A stretch of 64,000 nt of DNA from an uncultured Lentisphaerota bacterium (GTDB lineage: Bacteria > Verrucomicrobiota > Kiritimatiellia > CAIQIC01), in NCBI GenBank assembly GCA_903896925.1, contig CAITZM010000031.1:1-64000 (forward strand), given 5' to 3'. A program made the position numbers and the translations under genes. Positions within the stretch are counted from its first letter, which is position 1; each line of letters starts with the position of its first letter. Under the pieces are notes generated by a model. That model was not told the DNA's origin, made no database searches, and saw nothing but the letters and a program-made list of their open reading frames with translations. Shown here in pieces: positions 51,827-59,457 of this stretch.

Positions 51827-52647
51827 TTTTTCCTCTTCAGGTGCGAGAGGAACCCCCCGAACAGGCCGCCTGAGTAGCCGATGTCGCGCGAGAGGCGTTC
51901 GGCGCAGGCCAGGATGAGGTGCTCCAGCGCCGCTTGTTTCTCCGGGTGGGAGACGCTCACCAGCCCGGTGACGCCGACGCCGGCCACCGCCTCGCCGTTG
52001 ACATCGAATACGGGCGCACCGATGCAGAAGATGCCCAACATGTAGCCTTCACGGTCGTACACCAGGCCGGTGGTGCGGGTCTGCGCCAGTTCCGCGCACA
52101 GTTGATTCCTGTCGGTCACCGTGTGCGGCGTCAGCGCCGCCAGCTTGCGCGGCAACCGGCGGCGGACCTCCGCCTCCGGCAGGAACGCGAGCACCGCCTT
52201 GCTGAAGGCGCTGGCGTGGCTCGCCATCCGGCTGCCGGGCAGCACCTGGATGAACGAACTGGTCGCGGGCGTCACGCAGTCCAGCACCAGCGCGTAATCG
52301 TCCTGCAGCGTGTAGAGCTGGACCGTCTCGCCCGCCTGCGCGCACAGGCGCTCCAGGTGCGGCCGCGCCCGCCGGCGCAGATCGAAGCGCGACTGGAGCC
52401 GCAGGCCCAGCGTGAAGAACTTCGTGCCCAGCCGGTGGCCGCCCTCGGGGTCGGCCTCGACGTAGCCTCGGTCCGTCAGGCATTTCAGGATGCGGAACAC
52501 GCCGTTGGTGGAGATGCCCAGCTCGCGGCCCAGCTCGGTGATGCCGTAGCCGCGGTGGTTCCCGGCGAGGTGCTCGACGATGTCCAGCATCTGTTCGACG
52601 GCCGGGACGGCGTACTTGTTGCGGCCGGATGGCTTGGTGGTGCCCAT
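51823..52647 (-). CDS. IclR-family transcriptional regulator
   Basis: The 274-residue protein has an N-terminal winged helix-turn-helix (about 12-75: AVEQMLDIVEHLAG, ITELGRELGISTNGVFRILKCLTDRGYVEAD) and the IclR effector-binding domain (LRRRARPHLERLCAQAGETVQLYTL, ASAFSKAVLAFLPEAE, YDREGYMLGIFCIGAPVFDVNGEAVAGVGVTGL). IclR proteins bind small acids or sugar derivatives and usually repress neighbouring genes. It is the first gene of the cytochrome operon and overlaps the next gene by ATGA. It likely controls this operon and the divergent glycoside hydrolase from the palindrome at 52667-52681. Confidence 0.95.
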   Translation of the reverse strand: MGTTKPSGRNKYAVPAVEQMLDIVEHLAGNHRGYGITELGRELGISTNGVFRILKCLTDRGYVEADPEGGHRLGTKFFTLGLRLQSRFDLRRRARPHLERLCAQAGETVQLYTLQDDYALVLDCVTPATSSFIQVLPGSRMASHASAFSKAVLAFLPEAEVRRRLPRKLAALTPHTVTDRNQLCAELAQTRTTGLVYDREGYMLGIFCIGAPVFDVNGEAVAGVGVTGLVSVSHPEKQAALEHLILACAERLSRDIGYSGGLFGGFLSHLKRKK

Positions 52648-52666
52648 GGTTGGTCCGTTTTATTAA

Positions 52667-52683
52667 TCAAATATCGTTTGACA
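52667..52683. promoter_or_regulatory. Putative IclR operator with divergent promoter elements
   Basis: TCAAA-TATCG-TTTGA (52667-52681) is a 5-5-5 palindrome of IclR-operator size located between the regulator and the divergent hydrolase. It overlaps a perfect -35 box TTGACA (52678-52683) for the plus-strand gene; the matching -10 is weak (CTAGGG at 17-bp spacing). A TAATAA near 52660 could be the minus-strand -10. Confidence 0.5.
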
Positions 52684-52823
52684 GGTGGAACTGGCGCATC
52701 CTAGGGCGCGCGGCCGTTCCGGGTCAAGCCGCGAATGCCGGCGGCGGCTGGGCCGGGCCCTGCTTTTCAGGGTTGAGCGCGGCGGGCGGCGGGACTACCC
52801 TGCGCGCGCCACCCACGGGCACC

Positions 52824-53867
52824 ATGAACCTGCTGAAACTTTTACCGGCGTGCGCGGTCGCGGCCTGCTGCTTGCAGCTCCAGGCCGCGGAGCCGTTCCA
52901 CTGGGGCGTCAACGGCCACCCGGTCTCGCAGGAGGCCTACTGGCAGGTGCCCCTCGCCACCCAGCTCGACCTCGTGGCGGAGTCGGGCGCGACGTGGTAC
53001 CGCTTCGACCTCTCCGCCGAGGCCTTTCACGGCAACACCGACCGGGTGGATGAGTTGCTCGCGGGCGCGGAAAAACGCCAGCTGCAACTCCTGCCCGTGC
53101 TCGTCGCCACACCCGACGCGCAGCGAAAAAACGCCACGCCGGCCCGGATCCGCGCCGCCGCGGCCGCGTTCGCCAAGGAGGTCGTCAACCGCTACAAGGG
53201 CCGCATCACGCACTGGGAGCTGAACAACGAGCTCGACGCCTACGCGATGATCCGCAAAGGCGAGAAGACCCGCGGCGGCAAGCTCTGGATCTGGGGCGAC
53301 GCGGAGGGCAGCGACCCCGACACCTACGACGAAGGCCGCTACCAGAAGGCGAAGGCGGAGATCCTCGGCCTCCACGAGGGCGTGAAGGCGGCCGACCCGC
53401 AGGCCCGGACCATCGTGGACACCGCGGGCTGGCTCCACTACGGCTTCATCGAGCGGCTCGTGAAGGAAGACCACGTCCCCTTCGACATCCTCGCCTGGCA
53501 CTGGTACTCCGAGTGCGGCGACATCACCCGCGTGCAGGGCAAGCTCAACCTGATCGAATTCCTCAAGCGCTACCGCACGCCGCTGTGGCTCACCGAGATC
53601 AACCGCCGCGACGGCAGCAAGCGGGGCAAGGCCAGCGAGCAGGCCGCTTACCTCGGTCAAACCGCTGTGCAACTGCGCGCCAACCCGGGTATCGCCGCCT
53701 ATTTTGTCTACGAGCTGCTGGACGAACCCTGTTTTGGTGCGGACGGCGAGTCGGACTACGGACTGGTGGAAGTGGCCAAGGACGGCGCCGGCAAGTGGCA
53801 GATCAGCCGCCGGAAGCCCGCCTTCGGCGCATTCAAAGCCGCGACGGCCGCGCCCGTCCAGCCCTGA
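52824..53867 (+). CDS. Secreted clan GH-A glycoside hydrolase (GH39/GH5-like TIM barrel)
   Basis: The predicted 347-residue protein starts MNLLKLLPACAVAACCLQLQA, a signal peptide. It folds as a TIM barrel of clan A: acid/base Glu136 in WELNNELD (strand 4) and nucleophile Glu258 in LWLTEINRRD (strand 7), with HWYSECGD and YFVYELLDEP as further barrel strands. The family level (GH5, GH39, GH128 or similar) is unclear. It is divergent from iclR and shares the putative operator, so it likely belongs to the same regulon. The in-frame sequence upstream of this ATG crosses the regulatory region and is not coding. Confidence 0.85.
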   Translation: MNLLKLLPACAVAACCLQLQAAEPFHWGVNGHPVSQEAYWQVPLATQLDLVAESGATWYRFDLSAEAFHGNTDRVDELLAGAEKRQLQLLPVLVATPDAQRKNATPARIRAAAAAFAKEVVNRYKGRITHWELNNELDAYAMIRKGEKTRGGKLWIWGDAEGSDPDTYDEGRYQKAKAEILGLHEGVKAADPQARTIVDTAGWLHYGFIERLVKEDHVPFDILAWHWYSECGDITRVQGKLNLIEFLKRYRTPLWLTEINRRDGSKRGKASEQAAYLGQTAVQLRANPGIAAYFVYELLDEPCFGADGESDYGLVEVAKDGAGKWQISRRKPAFGAFKAATAAPVQP

Positions 53868-54217
53868 GCCGAATCACTTCGGTCACCGCAAAAGGGAACG
53901 CAGGCCTTGGCCTGCCGCATACGGTGTTCCACAACCGCCCCGCCCATCTAGCGTGCGGCGCTATGGCTGCTCGTGGCAGCGGCGTCCCGCCGCTGATCGC
54001 TGGCTACGCCGGGAGACAGGCCGCACAGCAACCGGTGCCGAGGTTGGTCGACCGGATTCGTCCCGCCCTCATCGCACAGTTGTACAACTGTGCGATGGAG
54101 GCCCGAGCCGCATCGGCGGGCGTGCAGGGCTGCGCAACCGGGACTGCCCTGGACTGGAAAAAAATCATTCGCCGACGAAACGGTGCTGCTATACTCCGCG
54201 ACCGGCGAGGCGAATCC
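53868..54217. repeat. Intergenic region with three hairpin repeats
   Basis: GCAGGCC/GGCCTGC with a 2-nt loop (53900-53915) lies 32 bp after the hydrolase stop and may end its transcript, although no T run follows. CAGCGGCG/CGCCGCTG (53977-53995) is a second hairpin. The third is a perfect 28-bp palindrome (54070-54097). No gene is supported. Confidence 0.55.
54070..54097. repeat. Perfect 28-bp palindrome
   Basis: CATCGCACAGTTGT is followed at once by its own reverse complement ACAACTGTGCGATG with no loop base. Perfect symmetry of this length suggests a dyad for a dimeric protein or a mobile hairpin repeat. It lies about 120 bp upstream of the sulfatase start. Confidence 0.7.
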
Positions 54218-55747
54218 ATGAAACGACGCGAGTTTTTGAAAGTCACTGGCGCAGGCGCCGCGGCGCTGCTCGCGCCGCAACTCGGGCTGGCCGCCGGTCC
54301 GCGGCCGCCGGACATCATCTTCCTGATGACCGACCAGCAGCGCTGGGATGCCCTCGGCGTGCTCAACAGCCAGATCAAGACGCCGACGCTTGACGGCCTC
54401 GCGCGGCAAGGCATCCTGTTCCGGCAGGCCACCTGCCAGGCGCCCATGTGCGTGCCGAGCCGGAACGCGTTGATGTTCGGGCTCTACCCCTCCCAGACCG
54501 GCAACGTCAGCAACGGCTCGCCGGCGCTCGACGACGCGCAGCTGCCGCTCGCCCCGCTGGCGGAGCAGTTGCGCAAGGCGGGTTACCAGACCGCCGGTTT
54601 CGGCAAGACCCACTGGGGCCGCTCGCTCCACGGCACCTCGGCGCGCGGCTTCGAGACGCGCGTCATCGGCGAGGGGGGCGTCGAGGCGGAAACCGGCGCG
54701 CGCTACTGGGTCGAGGACAATGCGCGCGGCGCGGCGCTCTATCAAAAGGAAACCGCCACCTATGGCGGCGGCGAGGAAGCCGTGCCCGGCTACATCGGCT
54801 GCACCTCGCAGGTGCCGGAGGGCGACCACCGCGACGGCTGGATCGCGGAGCAGTGTCTGCACTGGCTCGAGGCCGGCTTGGACGCCAGCCGCCCGCTGTT
54901 CCTCTACCTCTCGTTCTACAAGCCGCACGCCGGGCTGAACGTGCCGAAACGGTTCGAGGAACTCTACGACCTCGCCCGGATACCCGCCACGCCGCAGCCG
55001 CCTTGGCAGACGGAACAGGACACCCACCTTGCCTACACCGATCTGACGAACAAGAACCAGGCGAACCGCTATCGGGCATGGCAGGGGGCCTTCTCCAAAA
55101 TGTCGCGAGACGAACAGCGGCGGACGACGCTGCGCTACTACGCAAACTGCTCGTGGCTCGAAAGCTACTTCGGCCGCGTGCTGGTCAGGCTGGAAAAGCT
55201 CGGCCGGCTGCAAAATGCGCTGATCGTCTTCACCGCCGACCACGGCGACATGCTCGGCGAGCGCAACTGGCGCTTCACCAAATACTGCCTCTATGACAGC
55301 AGCGTCCGCGTGCCTTTGATCCTCGCCGGCAGCGTGGTGCCAGAGGCCCGGCGCGGCACGGTGGACGAACGGCCCGCCGAACTGGTGGATGTGCTCCCGA
55401 CCATCGCGCACGCCGCCGGCGCAGCGCTGCCGGCGGGCCTGCCTGGCCTCGATCTGCTCGGCGCGCAAAAGCATGACGCTTCCTTCTGTGAGTTTCACGA
55501 CGCCGACGGCCCCGCGTGGATGTGGCGCACGCCGGAATGGAAATTGATCCTGTTCACCGACCGACGGCGCACGCCCGGCCACGAGGAAATCCGCGGCGAA
55601 CTCTACGACCTGAAGAACGATCCGCACGAATGGCGTAACCTTTTCGCCGACGAGGCGCACGCCGCCATCCGCGAGCAGCTCAAGACGCAACTGAACGCAC
55701 GCCGCGCCACCCTCCGCGACCGCTGGCCCGGCCACCGCAGCGGATAG
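54218..55747 (+). CDS. Tat-exported Cys-type sulfatase
   Basis: The predicted 509-residue arylsulfatase-type protein starts MKRREFLKVTGAGAAALLAP, a twin-arginine signal (RREFLK), so it is folded and modified before export. The catalytic core has DQ (39-40), the formylglycine Cys in MCVPSR (Cys78, CxPSR), GKTHWG and ADHGD at 340-344. It is a Cys-type enzyme that needs a formylglycine-generating or anSME-type maturase, none of which is in the window. The ATG follows GGCGAGG. It lies near the IclR-regulated glycoside hydrolase in the same direction, which points to a sulfated glycan, an inference. Confidence 0.93.
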   Translation: MKRREFLKVTGAGAAALLAPQLGLAAGPRPPDIIFLMTDQQRWDALGVLNSQIKTPTLDGLARQGILFRQATCQAPMCVPSRNALMFGLYPSQTGNVSNGSPALDDAQLPLAPLAEQLRKAGYQTAGFGKTHWGRSLHGTSARGFETRVIGEGGVEAETGARYWVEDNARGAALYQKETATYGGGEEAVPGYIGCTSQVPEGDHRDGWIAEQCLHWLEAGLDASRPLFLYLSFYKPHAGLNVPKRFEELYDLARIPATPQPPWQTEQDTHLAYTDLTNKNQANRYRAWQGAFSKMSRDEQRRTTLRYYANCSWLESYFGRVLVRLEKLGRLQNALIVFTADHGDMLGERNWRFTKYCLYDSSVRVPLILAGSVVPEARRGTVDERPAELVDVLPTIAHAAGAALPAGLPGLDLLGAQKHDASFCEFHDADGPAWMWRTPEWKLILFTDRRRTPGHEEIRGELYDLKNDPHEWRNLFADEAHAAIREQLKTQLNARRATLRDRWPGHRSG

Positions 55748-56466
55748 TCAGGAAATCACCTCACCTGGAATCGGCTCGCGAGGACGCTCGCCCTCCCCAT
55801 GGGGTTTTCCGCTGAGCCCGCGCGAGGGGTTGCGCGTGACCGAAAACTCCCCCGCGACAAAGAGCGCCCAACCGGCCAATACCGGGAGGGCGAGCGTCCA
55901 CGCGAGCCGTCAACAGCTGCCAACATTTAAGACCACCAAGTTCTGCCGTCCCTTCGGCCGTTTGGTCTATTACCTGTACCGACCTGATGCAGAAGCGCCG
56001 AGCAGCTCTCGCAACACCGTCACGGAATGCCCAGCTGGGAGCGGCGGCACTCCCGGCTTCGTCCAAGCACTTCGCCGGGGCAAGCCTGCCGCCGCAGAAG
56101 AAACTCCGGGAATAAACCTTGCACCTATTGTCCGCCTCGCACGCGCCCGTAACGAACAGCCGCGCGGGCATGGCGATGAACAGGAACCGCGCCGTAGTCA
56201 TCTCAAACTGTCGCTTTCCGCCGATGGTTTGACATCTACCCAATCAACGCACTCAGCGGGGAATTATTATGCAAACCAGTTTGTGGGGCACGCGTCTCGC
56301 GTGCCGGTATGGGCGGCGTCCCGCCGCCTTGGTGTGGCTTCTAGGCGCTTTGGTCCCCTGCCGAAGCAAGTCGGGCGTGGACGCCCGACTCACCGGCAGG
56401 CGAGTCGCCTGCCTCCACGCCGATGTGGCCCCGCACAAGCCGCGCCGTTTCTTGTCGGTGAATTCT
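55748..56466. repeat. Intergenic region with a MITE-like unit and a hairpin cluster
   Basis: The left part holds the 138-bp inverted-repeat unit at 55772-55909. The right part holds GGCACGCG/CGCGTGCC (56287-56305), TCGGGCGT/ACGCCCGA (56371-56388) and GGCAGGCG/CGCCTGCC (56395-56413), all just downstream of the gpmI stop, where they may act as 3' end structures. Open frames here lack family features. No promoter is clear. Confidence 0.55.
55772..55909. mobile_element. 138-bp MITE-like unit with 26-bp inverted ends
   Basis: The left end CGGCTCGCGAGGACGCTCGC (with CCTCCC following) and the right end, its complement with one mismatch in 26, face each other. Inside, GGGGTTTTCCGC pairs loosely with a GAAAACTCCCC stretch, so the whole unit could fold into an imperfect hairpin. 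No transposase is nearby. Confidence 0.5.
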
Positions 56467-58146
56467 TTACCCGACGTCCACGACCGCGGGGTCGTAGTCG
56501 GCGGGCGGGACGAAGCCGAGCAGCTTCATGCAGGTCGCGGCGAGGCTGCTGATACCGAGCGCCGGGCCCTTCTCCGTCGGCGCCGCGCCCGCGGCGAGCC
56601 GCAGCTGCGCGGTGCCCGCCGGATCCCAGACGAAGCAGGGCACGGGGTTCAGGGAGTGGCTGGTCTTCGGCTTCGGCTGGCCGGTGAGCTCGTCGTTGAC
56701 CGTCGCACCAGTCTTCTTGGCATGCTCGTACATGTCGTCGGCGTTGCCGTGATCGGCGCTGATGACCATGATGCCGCCGGCGGCCTTCACGGCCTTCATC
56801 AGCCGGCCGAGGCAGAGGTCGACCGTCTCGACCGCGATCTTGACCGCGGGGTACGAACCGGTATGACCGACCATGTCGCCGTTGGCGAAGTTGACGCGGA
56901 TGAACCGGTATTTGTTGGCCGCGATGGCCTCAAGCATGACGTCGGTGATCTCCGCGGCCTTCATCCACGGGCGCTGCTCGAACGGCAGGCGGTCGGACGG
57001 GACCTCGACATAATCCTCGAGCGCCTCGCTGAACTTGCCCGAGCGGTTGCCGTTGAAGAAATAGGTCACGTGCCCGAATTTCTGCGTCTCGCTGATCGCC
57101 AGCTGGCGCACGCCGCTGTGGACGAGGTACTCGCTCATCGTGCGCTCGATGCCCGGAGGCGCCACGAGGTAGCGTTTGGGCAGCTTCAGGTCGCCGTCGT
57201 ACTGCATCATGCCGGCGAACAGGATGTTCGGCCGCGGGCCGCGCGCGAACTTGTCGAACTGTTCCTCCTCGAAGGCGCGCGTGATCTCGATGGCGCGGTC
57301 GCCGCGGAAGTTGAAGAAGATGACGCCGTCGCCGTCGACGATCTTGCCGATGGCCTGGCCATGCTCCGCGATGACGAACGCGGGCAGGTCCTGGTCGAGG
57401 ATGCCGGGAACCTCCTTGCGGAAGGTCTCGATGGCCTCGCGCGTGGAGGCGAACAGGCGCGCGTCGCCGCAGACATGCGCCTTCCAGCCGCGCTCGACGA
57501 TGCGCCAGTCGGCCTCGTAGCGGTCCATCGTCGTGCCCATGCGGCCGCCGCCGGACGCGATGCGGAAATCCACGGAGCCGTCGGCGTTGAGCGTCTGGAG
57601 GAACGCCTCGAAGCGGTCCACGTACAGCAGCGCCGAGGTCGGCGGTACGTCGCGGCCGTCGAGCAGGAGGTGGATGCGGGCCTTCTGGATGCCCTCGGCC
57701 TTCGCCTGCCGCAGCATCGCCTCGAGGTGGTCGATGTGGCTGTGGACGTTGCCGTCGGAGAACAGGCCCATGAAATGGAGCGTGGACTTGTTCTGCAGCA
57801 CGCCGTCGGCGATCTGGCGCCAGCCGGTGTCCTGGAAGATCGCGCCGGAGGCGATGGCGTTGCTGACCAGCGCCGCGCCCTGCTCGAAGACCCGGCCGCA
57901 GCCGATGGCGTTGTGGCCGATCTCGCTGTTGCCCATGTCCTCATCGCTCGGCATGCCGACCGCGCGGCCGTGCGCCTTGAGCTGGGTGTAGACCGCATGC
58001 GTCTGGAGCCAGTCGTAGTTCGGCTTCATGGCGCACTTCACAAAGTCGCCCTCGGCATACTTGCCGATCCCGACCCCGTCCATGATCACCAACACCAGCG
58101 GCCCCTGCGGTCCCTTGAAATTTGCGATATTTTGCAGCTTTTCCAT
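56467..58146 (-). CDS. gpmI: 2,3-bisphosphoglycerate-independent phosphoglycerate mutase
   Basis: This glycolytic enzyme interconverts 3- and 2-phosphoglycerate through a phosphoserine intermediate with two Mn ions. The predicted 559-residue form starts MEKLQNIANF and shows Asp23 in VIMDGVGIG, the phosphoserine Ser74 in GNSEIGHNAIG, LLLDGRDVPP, FFNFRGDRA and the C-terminal ISADHGNADD. It is about 40 residues longer than typical enzymes. GAAAGGAA lies 12 bp upstream of the ATG. The in-frame sequence further upstream is intergenic repeat, so it is not used. The gene stands alone; the hairpin cluster at 56287-56413 lies just beyond its stop. Confidence 0.96.
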   Translation of the reverse strand: MEKLQNIANFKGPQGPLVLVIMDGVGIGKYAEGDFVKCAMKPNYDWLQTHAVYTQLKAHGRAVGMPSDEDMGNSEIGHNAIGCGRVFEQGAALVSNAIASGAIFQDTGWRQIADGVLQNKSTLHFMGLFSDGNVHSHIDHLEAMLRQAKAEGIQKARIHLLLDGRDVPPTSALLYVDRFEAFLQTLNADGSVDFRIASGGGRMGTTMDRYEADWRIVERGWKAHVCGDARLFASTREAIETFRKEVPGILDQDLPAFVIAEHGQAIGKIVDGDGVIFFNFRGDRAIEITRAFEEEQFDKFARGPRPNILFAGMMQYDGDLKLPKRYLVAPPGIERTMSEYLVHSGVRQLAISETQKFGHVTYFFNGNRSGKFSEALEDYVEVPSDRLPFEQRPWMKAAEITDVMLEAIAANKYRFIRVNFANGDMVGHTGSYPAVKIAVETVDLCLGRLMKAVKAAGGIMVISADHGNADDMYEHAKKTGATVNDELTGQPKPKTSHSLNPVPCFVWDPAGTAQLRLAAGAAPTEKGPALGISSLAATCMKLLGFVPPADYDPAVVDVG

Positions 58147-58472
58147 GTTCGTGTGGTTCCTTTCGCGGCGCGAGACAATGCCGCACCAGGCCCCGATTTG
58201 CAAGCATCGCGGCAGCAGCCGCGGGGTAGTAAAAGAATAAACCACAGAGGGCACAGAGGCCGGAAGAGGTCGCAGCGGAAGAACAAGCAGCCGCGGATGA
58301 CCCGGCTTCGCCCGGAGCTTCACCGGGGCAAGACACGGAGCAGCACGGCAGGGAAGCCGAAGAGCACCAGCCTCAGGGAACGCAAAGGCCGCAGAGCGGA
58401 ACTCCTTCTGCTCTTTGTGTTGCTGACCATCAGATTTTTTTCTCTGCAAGCTGGTAGAGCATCTTTCGAAAA

Positions 58473-58540
58473 CCTCTCGCGGAGCGAGAGGTCTACCATG
58501 ACGGCAGCGGTGCCAAGTAGTCCTCACGCTCCGCGTGAGG
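58473..58540. repeat. Facing pair of REP-like hairpins
   Basis: The left hairpin (58473-58496) has CCTCTCG/CGAGAGG arms and the right one (58517-58540) CCTCACG/CGTGAGG arms in the opposite orientation, 20 bp apart. The A-T to T-A swap in the stem is matched on both sides. The right one is identical to the copy at 13298-13321. Confidence 0.7.
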
Positions 58541-58669
58541 TTGGGTTGCGGCGTCAGCCGCGCTGGGTGCTTTCGTGGCTGATAATTCTCTTTCTTCCCC
58601 TGACGGACTCATTCCCTGTCCGAAAATCTGCGAAATCACCCCTGACTTCAGATCTCTTCCTCCGGACGC

Positions 58670-58698
58670 TTGACACGTCCGAGCATGTGAATCATATT
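58670..58698 (+). promoter_or_regulatory. Promoter of the toxin-antitoxin pair
   Basis: TTGACA (58670-58675) is followed after exactly 17 bp by CATATT (58693-58698), a near-consensus sigma-70 promoter. The antitoxin ATG is 25 bp downstream, so the leader is short, and no strong ribosome binding site is visible. Confidence 0.65.
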
Positions 58699-58722
58699 GC
58701 TTCACCAAATAGAGACTCACCC

Positions 58723-58992
58723 ATGAAAACAACGACCGTGCATGAATTCAGCATCCGCGAAGTGCGGCAGTCCTTCCACCGGGTCCTGCAGTGGGTGGGC
58801 AATGGCGAGGAAGTGCTGGTGACCAGCCGTCGCAAGACCGTGGCCAAAATCGTGCCCCACACCCCGGGGACGGAGGGGACCGGCAAGCCGGCCTGGCCGG
58901 ACTTCATGAAAGACCAGCGTGCGATCTATGGCGAGCGGCCACCCTTGGGAGAAAACGCCGTGGTCGCGGCCCGACGGCAGGAACGGTTCTGA
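58723..58992 (+). CDS. Phd/YefM-type antitoxin
   Basis: The 89-residue protein has the N-terminal DNA-binding fold of Phd/YefM antitoxins: HEFSIREVRQSFHRVLQWVGNGEEVLVTSRRKTVAKIVPH, with the VLVTSRRKTVAKI core. Its C-terminal half (PAWPDFMKDQRAIYG) is the flexible toxin-binding tail. Its TGA overlaps the toxin ATG by one base (TGATG), the usual coupling. The antitoxin likely represses the promoter at 58670-58698 together with the toxin. The length is typical. Confidence 0.88.
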   Translation: MKTTTVHEFSIREVRQSFHRVLQWVGNGEEVLVTSRRKTVAKIVPHTPGTEGTGKPAWPDFMKDQRAIYGERPPLGENAVVAARRQERF

Positions 58993-59432
58993 TGCGGGCC
59001 TATGTGGACACCTCCGTGCTGAGCGCCCTGTTTCTACCCGAGACCGATTCCGCGCGGGCCGCGGAACTGGTTCAGCGCATGAAAGAGCCGCTGACCTTCA
59101 CCCCGCTGCATCGCCTGGAACTGCGCAACACCATCCGCCTCGCCGTCCTGCGCCGGCGCATCACGGCCCTGCAGGCGACAGCCTCCCTGCACAGGCAGGA
59201 AAGTCACGAACGCGCCGGGCTCTTCATGCCCGCCACGCCGATGTGGAACGACGTGTATGCCAGGGCCGACAACTTGAGCGGCGACTACAGCGCCCGGTCC
59301 GGCTGCCGCACCTTGGACATCCTGCATGTCGCGTCGGCACTGACCTTCGGCGTACGGGAGTTCTACACCTTCGATCAGGATCAGGCGCGTCTCGCCCGCG
59401 CGGCGGGATTGAAAGTGATCCCGGCCACCTGA
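58992..59432 (+). CDS. vapC: PIN-domain toxin (VapC-like ribonuclease)
   Basis: The 146-residue protein is a PIN nuclease with the conserved acidic residues Asp6 (YVDTSV), Glu43 (RLELRN), Asp109 (TLDILHVASA) and Asp128/Asp130 (YTFDQDQARLARAAGLKVI). Family toxins cut tRNA or rRNA and are held inactive by the antitoxin encoded immediately upstream. The ATG overlaps the antitoxin stop. A pair formed of a Phd-type antitoxin with VapC is common. It is close to the REP doublet, which fits a frequently exchanged region. Confidence 0.9.
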   Translation: MRAYVDTSVLSALFLPETDSARAAELVQRMKEPLTFTPLHRLELRNTIRLAVLRRRITALQATASLHRQESHERAGLFMPATPMWNDVYARADNLSGDYSARSGCRTLDILHVASALTFGVREFYTFDQDQARLARAAGLKVIPAT

Positions 59433-59457
59433 ACCACCGGGGGCACCAGCACGAAAG

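Larger units (their letters stand above)
58147..58722. repeat. Intergenic region with dispersed repeat and REP doublet
   Basis: From about 58241 a CACAGAGG-type dispersed repeat (AACCACAGAGGGCACAGAGG) is followed by a GGTCGCAGCGG stretch. Two REP-like hairpins face each other at 58473-58496 and 58517-58540. The right end carries the toxin-antitoxin promoter. No gene is supported. Confidence 0.55.

Noticed and set aside
33962..52647. True hydrazine synthase
   Set aside because: Only the HzsA-like region is present; no HzsB/HzsC subunits or other anammox genes are nearby, so hydrazine chemistry is not supported.
53513..54217. In-frame extension upstream of the sulfatase ATG
   Set aside because: It runs through the glycoside hydrolase gene in another frame and through hairpin repeats; the ATG at 54218 begins a textbook Tat signal.
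55830..56552. Plus-strand open frame in the region between the sulfatase and gpmI
   Set aside because: Its translation comes from palindromic repeats and shows no domain.
58147..58527. 127 extra codons upstream of gpmI
   Set aside because: The stretch is the intergenic dispersed repeat; the ATG at 58146 gives the conserved enzyme start.
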